Shown here one piece after another: positions 54,956-62,856 of a stretch of 64,000 bases of DNA (positions are counted from its first letter, which is position 1; the number at the start of each line of letters is the position of its first letter). Position numbers and translations under genes: made by a program. The stretch covers positions 341,800 through 405,799 of the forward strand of contig OY282441.1 of the NCBI GenBank assembly GCA_958296105.1, given 5' to 3'. Under the pieces are notes generated by a model. It ran no database searches and was not told the origin of the DNA. It saw only the letters and a list, made by a program, of their open reading frames with translations. Source of the DNA: an uncultured Dehalococcoidia bacterium (GTDB lineage: Bacteria > Chloroflexota > Dehalococcoidia > Lucifugimonadales > UBA1123).

Positions 54956-55819
54956 ATGATTGAAATTCCCATTGGCCCCAATCTGATAGCGCTCTCCAGC
55001 TTCGTACTCAGCTGGCACGGACTCTTCAGCTTCGTGGCAGTCGCCACCGCCGTGTTTCTCGTCGGACGATGGGCGCCCATGCGCGGCGTCCACCCGGACG
55101 ACATCTACGCCATCGCAGTATGGGCAATCATTGGCGGCATACTCGGCGCGCGAGCGGTCCACGTCGTGGACAACTGGAGCTTCTACCAGAGCAGCCCCAG
55201 CCAGATCATAGCCATCTGGGGCGGCGGCATCGGGCTTTGGGGCGGCATACTCGGCGGATTCCTGAGCGGCGCGATCTACGCCGCCATCAGAAAGCATCCT
55301 GTAGGCGTCATAGCCGACCTAGCGGCGCCTGCCGTCCTGTTCGCGCAGACGATCGGACGGCTCGGCGACATCGTGAACGGCGAACACTGCGCCAAGGCGT
55401 GGGACTTCGCTCTAGGCTTCGTCTGGACCAACCCCGCGTCAGACGCGGCGCGATGCGCCAACGGCTTGAACGCCTCCGTTCAGCCCGTCATAGCCTACGA
55501 GATGATCTGGAACATGCTGTCACTGCTGATCGTATGGAATCTCAGGGGCAGGCTGCGCCCGGACGGGATGCTGTTCGCCCTGTACCTTGCGCTGTACTCT
55601 CTGGGCAGGTTCGGGATCACGTTCCTCAGAGAAGATCGCATATGGGCGTTCGGGATGCAGGAGGCTCACTACATCGCGCTGCTGGCGCTGGCGATCACCG
55701 TGCCGCTGCTGCTGATCAGGGCGCGCCCCGTCCGCGCCGAGGATGTCGCATCCCAACCCGCATCTCCCACCCGCCTGGACAGAAGAACGCGAGCGGAGCG
55801 AAGGCGCGACAGACGCTGA
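54956..55819 (+). CDS. lgt: prolipoprotein diacylglyceryl transferase
   Basis: A 287-residue protein with seven membrane helices, which moves diacylglycerol from phosphatidylglycerol to lipobox Cys residues of prelipoproteins. SWHGLFSFVAVA near residue 19 and GGGIGLWGGILGG near 88 are typical. The Lgt signature reads GRLGDIVNGEH near 138, with Asp where the common GRxGNFxNGE has Asn. It serves exported lipoproteins such as the TolB-like one in this window. The C-terminus is strongly basic. Confidence 0.92.
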   Translation: MIEIPIGPNLIALSSFVLSWHGLFSFVAVATAVFLVGRWAPMRGVHPDDIYAIAVWAIIGGILGARAVHVVDNWSFYQSSPSQIIAIWGGGIGLWGGILGGFLSGAIYAAIRKHPVGVIADLAAPAVLFAQTIGRLGDIVNGEHCAKAWDFALGFVWTNPASDAARCANGLNASVQPVIAYEMIWNMLSLLIVWNLRGRLRPDGMLFALYLALYSLGRFGITFLREDRIWAFGMQEAHYIALLALAITVPLLLIRARPVRAEDVASQPASPTRLDRRTRAERRRDRR

Positions 55820-55843
55820 GGGAGCCTTTCGCGCGCCTCGTGG

Positions 55844-57529
55844 TCACGCCGCCGCGAAATCCGCCACCACCAGCTGAAGGCTGGTGCGCCCCCGCCAAGT
55901 GTTGGGTTCCATGCTGTACACCAGCTCGACCGCAGCCCCCGGCGGCGCTTCGGAGACCCTGCCGCCCTGTCCGAAGGCTATCGCGTCCCAGTGCGATTCG
56001 CCATCGTGAAGGCGCATCTTCAGCCCGCCGCGCCGCGCCGCGCCCACGCTTCTGGATTCGCTCACCCTCATGGGGCCGGAGACGAACACAGGCTGAGGGC
56101 ATTCCGCGCCAAATGGCGCGAGCGAGCGGGTGAACTCGTACAGCTCCGCCCTGACGAGCGAGGGTGAAGCGATCATGTCCGCGTCGATCTGCGCCCCGCC
56201 TCTCCGCGCCTCGAACGAGACCGCCTCGAAGTGTTCCGCCAGCGCGCGCAGGTTCGCGCTGGGCGCGCTGAAGCCCGCCGCCTGATGGTGTCCTCCGAAT
56301 CTCGTGAGCAGATCCCCCGCCTCTCCGATGGCGGCTAGGATGTCGAACTCAGGCACGCTCCTGGCGCTCGCCCTGCTGTTCTGGTCTCCAACCGACACGG
56401 CTATCGCCGGCCGCCCGTGCGCATCAACCAAGCGCGATGCGATCAGGCCGAGTATGCCCGGGATCCAATCCCTGCTGCCCACCATGATCACACCGGGAAC
56501 CGATTCGCCCCAGCGCCGCCTTATCTGCGCCTCGGCCTGCTCGGCCCCGGACTCGGTGAGGTCTCTGCGCTGAAGGTTGTACCGATCCAAGAGGTCCGCC
56601 ATCGAGCGCGCCTCGTAGTCGTCCTCCGTCGTCAGCAGATTCAGAGACACGCCGGGATCCGCCACTCTGCCCGGAGCGTTCAGGCGGGGGATTATCTGGA
56701 AAGACAGCGCGCCCGTGTCCAGTTCGCGCCCATCCAGTCGTGCCACCTTCACCAGCGCCTTCAGCCCGGCGAACCGCGTTCGGTTCATTCGGCGCAGCCC
56801 CTCCGCCACGAAGTAGCGATTCTCGCCCTTCAGCGCTCCCACGTCTCCCACTGTGCCGAGCGCGACCAGCTCCAGCAGCTCGCGCGGCTCTTCGCGCCCC
56901 GCGTCTTCGTAAACCGACTGCATCAGCTTGTACGCCAGCCCGACGCCCGTCAGGTGTTCGTATGGATAGCTGGAGTCCAGACGTTTCGGATTGACGAGCG
57001 CGAACCCCGCGTCCCGCTTCGGCAGATCGAACATGGTGTGATGGTCCGTGATCACGCAGTCGACGCCCAGCGAGCGCGCCAGAGCAGTCTCCGCGTCAGA
57101 CGTCGCCCCGCAATCGACGGTCACCAGAGTCTTGACGCCCCGTTCGGCGAGCGAGCGCACGGCGCGTTCGTTCAGCCCGTGTCCCTCGTCCTCTCGGTCC
57201 GGGATGTAGGGGATCACGTTGGCGCCCAGCCCGCGCAGCCCAATGGCTGCGACTGCCGTGCCGCTGATGCCGTCGATGTCGAAGTCTCCGAACACGCCGA
57301 TGGTCTCGCCATCTCGGATGGCGCGCCGCAGAAGATCCACCGCCAGATCCATGTCCGGCAGCAGCATCGGGTCGTGCAGGTCCGACTCGCTAGGGGAGAG
57401 GAAGTTCAGCGCCTCGCCGCGAGACGAGATGCCGCGATTGTACAGCAGCTGAGACTGAAGGCGAGGAAAGCCCAGCGCGCTGACAACCGAATCGGGAACG
57501 TCGGGAGGCAGAGCTTCGGTGAATTTCAA
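55844..57529 (-). CDS. recJ: single-stranded-DNA-specific exonuclease RecJ
   Basis: A 561-residue RecJ. DHH-domain motifs are IGVFGDFDIDGISGTA near residue 77, VTVDCGATSDAE near 136 and CVITDHHTMFD near 160. The DHHA1 half has GSRDWIPGILGLIASRLVD near 350 and FGGHHQAAGFS near 415. The enzyme degrades single strands 5' to 3' in recombination and mismatch repair. It faces lgt with a 24-bp gap. Confidence 0.95.
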   Translation of the reverse strand: MKFTEALPPDVPDSVVSALGFPRLQSQLLYNRGISSRGEALNFLSPSESDLHDPMLLPDMDLAVDLLRRAIRDGETIGVFGDFDIDGISGTAVAAIGLRGLGANVIPYIPDREDEGHGLNERAVRSLAERGVKTLVTVDCGATSDAETALARSLGVDCVITDHHTMFDLPKRDAGFALVNPKRLDSSYPYEHLTGVGLAYKLMQSVYEDAGREEPRELLELVALGTVGDVGALKGENRYFVAEGLRRMNRTRFAGLKALVKVARLDGRELDTGALSFQIIPRLNAPGRVADPGVSLNLLTTEDDYEARSMADLLDRYNLQRRDLTESGAEQAEAQIRRRWGESVPGVIMVGSRDWIPGILGLIASRLVDAHGRPAIAVSVGDQNSRASARSVPEFDILAAIGEAGDLLTRFGGHHQAAGFSAPSANLRALAEHFEAVSFEARRGGAQIDADMIASPSLVRAELYEFTRSLAPFGAECPQPVFVSGPMRVSESRSVGAARRGGLKMRLHDGESHWDAIAFGQGGRVSEAPPGAAVELVYSMEPNTWRGRTSLQLVVADFAAA

Positions 57530-57602
57530 TGGCGCGAACTCCGTTCTCTAAGCGCTGACTTCTCGATCGACATACGATTGGCATAATAGCGCGAAAAGCC
57601 CT

Positions 57603-58847
57603 CTACTCCTCGAACTCTTGGAAGACGAGCGAGGCGTTATGTCCTCCGAACCCGAACGAGTTGCTCATCGCCGCTCGCACCCTGCCGCGCCTGGGCAGGT
57701 ATGGGGTGTAGTCCAAGTCGCAGTCGGGATCGGGAGTCTCCAGGTTGATCGTGGGCGGAATCGCCCACTTCGACAGCGCCATCACCGTAACCACGGCCTC
57801 CAGCGCTCCGCTGGCGCCCAGCAGGTGGCCGGTCATAGACTTGGTCGAGCTAATCGGTATCTTGTACGCCTCCTCGCCAAAGACAGACTTCACCGCCATC
57901 GTCTCGTACTTGTCGTTCATGGGTGTGGATGTGCCGTGCGCGTTGATGTAGCCGATCTCATCCGGCTGCGCCTGCGCCTGCGCGAGCGCGTTGCTCATTG
58001 CGCGCGCCGCGCCTTCGCCCTCGGGCGCGGGCTGCGTGATGTGGTGAGCGTCCGCAGTGGAGCCGTACCCGGTGATCTCCGCAATGGGCTGAGCGCCGCG
58101 CGATGCCGCGCTCTCCAGCGACTCCAGCGCCAGCACGGCCCCGCCCTCGCCGAGAACGAAGCCGTCTCGGTCGGCGTCGAACGGGCGCGAAGCCCTCTGC
58201 GGATCGTCGTTTCGCTTCGACAGCGCATGGCAGGCGTTGAACCCCGCGACCCCTATCGGGCATATAGCCGCCTCGGATCCGCCCGCGAACGCCACGTCCA
58301 CGTCGCCCCTGCGGATCGCCTCGAACGCCTGCCCAATCGTGTCAGCCGCGCTGGAGCAGGCCGAGACCGTGCTGTAGTTCGGCCCCTTGGCGCCCAGAAG
58401 CATGGAGACCTGCCCGGATGCCATGTCGGGCAGCATCATCGGCACCAGGAACGGCGAGATGCGGTTTGGGCCGCGCCTGCCCAGCACGCCAATCTGATCG
58501 GACAGCGTGATGATGCCGCCGATTCCGCTGGCGATCATCACCGAGACCCGATTACGGTTCTCGTCGGTTATGCTGATGTCGGCGGACTCCACCGCTTCCA
58601 GCGTGGCAGCCGCCCCCAGCTGGACGAACCGATCCATCCTCCGCGCCTGCTTGCGACCCACCAGCCCGTTGGGATCGAATCCCTTGACCTCCGCCGCGAA
58701 CTTCGTGCCGTAGCCCTCCGCGTCGAAAGACGTGATTGGGCCCACGCCGGACCTGCCTGACAGCAGCCCCTTCCACGTCGAGGCGGCGTCCAGTCCGAGC
58801 GGTGTTGTCATTCCTACGCCAGTCACAACTACTCTGTTAGGGATCAT
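57603..58847 (-). CDS. fabF: beta-ketoacyl-ACP synthase II
   Basis: A 414-residue FabF. The catalytic Cys is in STVSACSSAADTIG near residue 160, and the two His residues in NAHGTSTPMND near 303 and MTGHLLGASGALE near 340. GVGMTTPLG near the start and the C-terminal NSFGFGGHNASLVF are family hallmarks. It condenses malonyl-ACP with growing acyl chains in fatty acid synthesis. No acpP or fab operon partners lie next to it. The 190 bp upstream (58848-59037) show no gene. Confidence 0.95.
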   Translation of the reverse strand: MIPNRVVVTGVGMTTPLGLDAASTWKGLLSGRSGVGPITSFDAEGYGTKFAAEVKGFDPNGLVGRKQARRMDRFVQLGAAATLEAVESADISITDENRNRVSVMIASGIGGIITLSDQIGVLGRRGPNRISPFLVPMMLPDMASGQVSMLLGAKGPNYSTVSACSSAADTIGQAFEAIRRGDVDVAFAGGSEAAICPIGVAGFNACHALSKRNDDPQRASRPFDADRDGFVLGEGGAVLALESLESAASRGAQPIAEITGYGSTADAHHITQPAPEGEGAARAMSNALAQAQAQPDEIGYINAHGTSTPMNDKYETMAVKSVFGEEAYKIPISSTKSMTGHLLGASGALEAVVTVMALSKWAIPPTINLETPDPDCDLDYTPYLPRRGRVRAAMSNSFGFGGHNASLVFQEFEE

Positions 58848-59037
58848 ATGGGCAATACTCCAAGGGCAGGGCAGGGCGGCGCACCTCTGAAGATGGGCGG
58901 CCCGAATCCAAGATTTCGGTGACGATTATATCAGGTATATCAGGATGGGACAGATTTAAGACAGGCTCGATGCTGCTTGAGCTTGGCAGAACCCGCCGAA
59001 ACAGTCGTCTCCTCATCTTTTCTGACGCTCGAACTCC

Positions 59038-59538
59038 TCAGCCGTCGACCGCCTCGAAGAACGCGCGGCTGAGCGCCTCGTACAGATGGGAGGGTTCGGC
59101 TGGAGGAAAGCCCACCTGTCGGCTGTCGCCGCCGCTGCTTCGGATCTCCATTCCAACCACCCCCCGGCCTTGCTCCGCCGACAGCACGATGCCCACGCGC
59201 TCGCGCTCGGCGCGTCGCGCCGCCCACGTGCAGATGTAGACCACAGACGGCACGCCGCTTCCCATCGGATCGCGCGCCTCCACGCCGCGCGTGATGTCCA
59301 GCTCCCACCCCGCGCCGAACAGCGCGTTGCCGAAGCTGTCCAGCGTCTCGCACATCGCGGCGTCCTGCTCGTCAGCGATGGCCCACAGGTGACAGACTAT
59401 GCTCACGTCGGCATCGAGCGTCGGAATCTGAGCACCCGCCCTGTTCACGAAGTCTCTCGCCTCGTCCACATAGTCCACCATCCGCCGCGTTCTGGCGACC
59501 CAGACATCCAGCGGCTGCGTATCGTTTTCCGATGTCAT
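59038..59538 (-). CDS. hypothetical protein
   Basis: A 166-residue soluble protein that I do not recognise. The sequence is balanced alpha/beta, with CHLWAIADEQDAAM near residue 50 and VVYICTWAARRAERERVGIVL near 98. No signal, membrane helix or metal motif stands out. Codon use resembles the neighbours. It lies on the minus strand between fabF and the divergent mtaB. Confidence 0.65.
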   Translation of the reverse strand: MTSENDTQPLDVWVARTRRMVDYVDEARDFVNRAGAQIPTLDADVSIVCHLWAIADEQDAAMCETLDSFGNALFGAGWELDITRGVEARDPMGSGVPSVVYICTWAARRAERERVGIVLSAEQGRGVVGMEIRSSGGDSRQVGFPPAEPSHLYEALSRAFFEAVDG

Positions 59539-59674
59539 GGAAGTCTCTACCTCTCTGCGCGCCTAATGTTCGGTCTCCGATTCGACTTGCAGCCTGCGGG
59601 GTGTCTATCATTGAGCCAGCGGGCGACACCGCCAGCCCATGATATTGTACAGATGTACCCAGACGAGGCGAGCT

Positions 59675-61024
59675 ATGAACAGAGACAATGCAAGCGAAAG
59701 TTCCAGCCGATTGGCGGCGGCGCGGCCAACCGTTCGGCTGGAGACTCACGGCTGCAAGCTCAATCAGGCGGACACGCAGGCGCTCGCGCGACAGTTCGCC
59801 AGCGCAGGGTACGACATCGCCGCAGGTCACGAGGACGCGCAGGTCTACGTACTCAACACCTGCACCGTGACTCACGTCGCCGACCGCAAGGCTAGGCAGG
59901 CAATCCGCGCGGCGCGGCGGCGCAATCCCGACTCGTTCATCGTCGCCACCGGCTGCTACGCGCAGAGGGCCGCAGACGACCTGCGCTCGATGGCCGAGAT
60001 AGACCTCGTGGTCGGAAACGTCGAAAAGCGCTCCCTCGTCAGCCTCGTCTCCGAGGCGGCGTCCGGCCCTCCGTCTGCCTGCGCCATTGGAGACGATGAA
60101 TCGCTCGCGCCCGTCATGAAGCTGCGCTCGCGCGCCATGATCAAGATACAGGAGGGCTGCGATCAGGTGTGCGCCTACTGTATCGTTCCGAAGGTCAGGG
60201 GCAGAGAGCGCAGCATTCCGCCGGGCGAGATCGTGGACTCCGCCAACGCATACTCCGCCATCGGATGCCGCGAGGTCGTCCTGACGGGAACGCAGCTCGG
60301 CTCGTATGGGTTCGATCTCGAAGGCATGGACATCGCCGGCCTCGTCAAAGCGCTCTTGGCTGAGACGGACGTGCCGCGTATCCGCATATCCTCGCTCCAG
60401 CCCCAGGATCTGTCGGAAGACCTGCTCGATCTGTGGACGAATTCTCGCCTGTGTCCGCACTTCCACGTACCGCTACAGAGCGGAAGCGATGCCATTCTCG
60501 GCAGGATGCGCCGCAGATACAGCGCATCGCAGTTCCTAGACGCCGTGCGCCGCATCGAGGACGCCGTCGATGGCGTGGCAGTGACCGCCGACGCCATAGT
60601 TGGCTTCCCCAGCGAGACGGACGGCGACTTTCGGCGCACGCTCGACGTGTGCGAGGCTGCGGGGCTGGCGTCCGTCCACGTATTCCCGTACTCGCAGAGG
60701 CCCGGCACCAGCGCCGCGCACTACGGCGATCAGGTGGATGCGAAGGTGAAGTCTCGCAGAGTCGAGGCGCTCTCGGAGGCTGTCGAGGGGCTGTCGCTGC
60801 GCTTCAGGCGGCGCTTCGTGGGAAGCGCCCGTCCGGTTCTGTGGGAGCGTGCCATTCCCGCGTCAGCGTCAGGCCGGGCCTTCTGCTGGTCCGGCCTGAC
60901 GGACAACTATCTTAGGGCGCGAGCCGAGACGGACGCCCATCTCGCCAATCAGATCACCCTAGCAAGGCTAACGGCAATCGATGGGGACGCGATGACGGCT
61001 CAAATCACCTTAGGCACCAGCTGA
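59675..61024 (+). CDS. mtaB: tRNA t6A37 methylthiotransferase
   Basis: About 449 residues. The N-terminal MTTase domain has ETHGCKLNQADTQALA near residue 23 and NTCTVTHVADRKARQ near 58, with ATGCYAQRA near 95. The radical SAM cluster is CDQVCAYCIVPKVRGRERS near 155 (C-x3-C-x2-C). A TRAM domain ends the protein. The Lys/Asn pattern of the first Cys motif fits MtaB rather than MiaB or RimO. It adds a methylthio group to t6A37 of ANN-decoding tRNAs. I start at the ATG at 59675; 59639 is a less likely alternative. Its 3' end overlaps the convergent hydrolase gene by 25 bp. Confidence 0.92.
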   Translation: MNRDNASESSSRLAAARPTVRLETHGCKLNQADTQALARQFASAGYDIAAGHEDAQVYVLNTCTVTHVADRKARQAIRAARRRNPDSFIVATGCYAQRAADDLRSMAEIDLVVGNVEKRSLVSLVSEAASGPPSACAIGDDESLAPVMKLRSRAMIKIQEGCDQVCAYCIVPKVRGRERSIPPGEIVDSANAYSAIGCREVVLTGTQLGSYGFDLEGMDIAGLVKALLAETDVPRIRISSLQPQDLSEDLLDLWTNSRLCPHFHVPLQSGSDAILGRMRRRYSASQFLDAVRRIEDAVDGVAVTADAIVGFPSETDGDFRRTLDVCEAAGLASVHVFPYSQRPGTSAAHYGDQVDAKVKSRRVEALSEAVEGLSLRFRRRFVGSARPVLWERAIPASASGRAFCWSGLTDNYLRARAETDAHLANQITLARLTAIDGDAMTAQITLGTS

Positions 61025-61842
61025 GGTTCGCCGTTTCGGTCATACTGGATGTATCCGGCCGCATACTCGTCGCCATGGCCGAACACGACGAGCCAGCCAT
61101 CGGATATCGCCATCTCCAGCAGCTCTCGCTTCTGCACCAGCGTATCGTTTGGGTACTCGTCCGTGGCCGGAATGTGATGCAGCCACAGATGGAACGGAGT
61201 CGGAATTAGGTCGCCGGCATAGACGATCCTCTCGCTCCCATACTCTATGAACACCAGCTGGTTCCCTTGGCATGGGCCAGCGGCTAGCTTCACCCTCATG
61301 ATGCCCGGTATCACCTCCTCCTCCTCGTCCAGGAACCTCACTTGGTCGCGCTCCTCTAGCGGCTCGTAGTCTTCCTCGTAGAAGGCGTGGGCGTACCTCT
61401 CGTTGGGCGACATCGCGGCTTCCCATGCCGACTTTTGCATCATGTATGTGGCTTTGGGGAACATCGGTATGGACGTGCCCGAGCGGTCCAGCTTCGTGCC
61501 GCCGCCGATGTGATCGAAGTGAAGGTTGGTCAGCACCACGATGTCGATATCGCGCGCCGTCAGCCCGCAGTCCTGAATGCCCTTTCCGAGCCTGTTGCCG
61601 CGCAGGCTGTAGTCCACTTTCATCTCGTTCGTCCGCTTGCCGCCCGCACCGGTGTCTATCAGCACGTTTAGCTCGTGCGTTTGCACCAAGAGGGAGTTCA
61701 GCCCCAGCCGGATGCGATTCCTGCGGTCGGGCTTGATATACTCCCCCCACTCGCTCTTGGGAAGCTGACCAAACATGACGCCGCCGTCCACCATGTAGGT
61801 CCCATCTCGTATCAGACTGATGGAGATATTTCCGATATTCAT
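61000..61842 (-). CDS. metallo-beta-lactamase fold hydrolase
   Basis: A 280-residue MBL-fold protein. The metal motif reads LTNLHFDHIGG near residue 108: the usual first His of HxHxDH is Asn. Later ligands are His in GPCQGNQ-adjacent strands, Asp in VYAGDLIPT near 222 and a terminal FGHGDEY near 262. The overall pattern resembles quorum-quenching lactonase-like and other broad MBL hydrolases; the substrate is unknown. Its 5' part and upstream region are duplicated at 62442-62806 as a decayed fragment. Confidence 0.85.
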   Translation of the reverse strand: MNIGNISISLIRDGTYMVDGGVMFGQLPKSEWGEYIKPDRRNRIRLGLNSLLVQTHELNVLIDTGAGGKRTNEMKVDYSLRGNRLGKGIQDCGLTARDIDIVVLTNLHFDHIGGGTKLDRSGTSIPMFPKATYMMQKSAWEAAMSPNERYAHAFYEEDYEPLEERDQVRFLDEEEEVIPGIMRVKLAAGPCQGNQLVFIEYGSERIVYAGDLIPTPFHLWLHHIPATDEYPNDTLVQKRELLEMAISDGWLVVFGHGDEYAAGYIQYDRNGEPQLVPKVI

Positions 61843-62441
61843 TTGGATAGTTAGACTCCTGACCCTCTTGTTGAGGCAGTCAATGGTTGTAGTCGAGGTG
61901 GGGAGGGGAGATCAGCGACACATCGGCTAGGAGGTCAGTCGCATGAGATCTGCCCGTTATGGACGCACGTCTCCCACGGATGGAAGGACGAAACGTTCGA
62001 TAGAGTATGCCGCTCTCCGGATCGGTTCGAATCTCTTCAGCTAGTCGAGTGGGACTTCCTTCGTCCACGACCTCGACACCCAAGAGAAACCTGTTGGCTG
62101 CGTCCGGAGCTATTGCTCCGATGACGGTACCTTTCGACCGGGGAAGTGGGCTTGTTCCCCCGTAGCCCACTCAATACTCCCTACAAGGGTAGGATCGAAT
62201 GGGCTGTATGTCAAGTGAGAAAAGGTTTATGCAATTCCCGATTTCGTGTGAGATTATTTTATATCTCTTCTAATTACTGAAAAACAGTTATGTAATTCCC
62301 GTGTTGCTACGAATTTCGTAAGAGGTCTTAGCGCAATCGGGACGGAAAATCTCGGAGGCCTTGCGTGCGGCTGAGCGGAAACATCAGCGCCCAAAGGTGG
62401 GCGTCGTGCGTAATGCCCAGCCGCCGAAGCATCTCAGGCGT
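61843..62441. other. non-coding spacer with duplicated and AT-rich segments
   Basis: 61889-62045 is the upstream region of the MBL gene and recurs at about 62627-62806. 62210-62330 is AT-rich, with TATGCAATTCCCG near 62228 and TATGTAATTCCCG near 62290 about 60 bp apart, quite unlike the surrounding composition. No gene is convincing; a 96-codon ORF at 61880-62170 has no recognisable pattern. Confidence 0.5.
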
Positions 62442-62855
62442 TCATCCCCCCGCCGGACGATTCCTACGGTTGGGCTTGGCGTACTGCTCCCACTGGCTCT
62501 TGGGAAGCTGACCAAACATGACGCCGCCATCCACTATGAAGGTCCCATCTTCTCTTATCGAATTCTTGGAAGTGTTTCGGATATACATTAGACAGCTCGA
62601 CTCCTGACCCTCTCTGTAGAGGCAGTCAATGGTTGTCAGTGGCTGTGGTCGAGGTGGGCAGGGGAGATCAGCCCGACACATCGCCGAGGGGGGCAGGCGT
62701 ATGAGATCTGCCCGCTTTTGGGCGCACGTCCCCCACGGATGGCAAGATGAAGCGTTCGATAGAGTATGGCGCTCTCCGGATCGGTTCGATCTCTTTCAGA
62801 TAGCGGAAACGTGAGCGCCCAACGATGGACGGCGCGCGTAATGCCCAGCCGCCGG
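62374..62855. repeat. 54-bp direct repeats flanking the MBL fragment
   Basis: AGCGGAAAC...GCGCCCAA...GCGTAATGCCCAGCCGCCG occurs at 62374-62427 and 62802-62855, with several differences and a spacing of 428 bp. The two copies bracket the pseudogene and its duplicated upstream region, so together they look like one period of a tandem duplication. Confidence 0.75.
62442..62590 (-). pseudogene. truncated duplicate of the MBL-fold hydrolase 5' end
   Basis: The peptide FIVDGGVMFGQLPKSQWEQY followed by AKPNRRNR matches the start of the neighbouring hydrolase (MVDGGVMFGQLPKSEWGEY, KPDRRNR), then breaks off into PAGG and a stop. About 45 codons remain of 280. The upstream sequence is also duplicated, so this is a segmental copy rather than a retro-type event. 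It cannot encode a working enzyme. Confidence 0.85.
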
Positions 62856-62856
62856 C

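Noticed and set aside
61880..62170. 96-codon ORF upstream of the MBL gene
   Set aside because: It lies within a non-coding segment that is itself duplicated downstream without keeping the reading frame.
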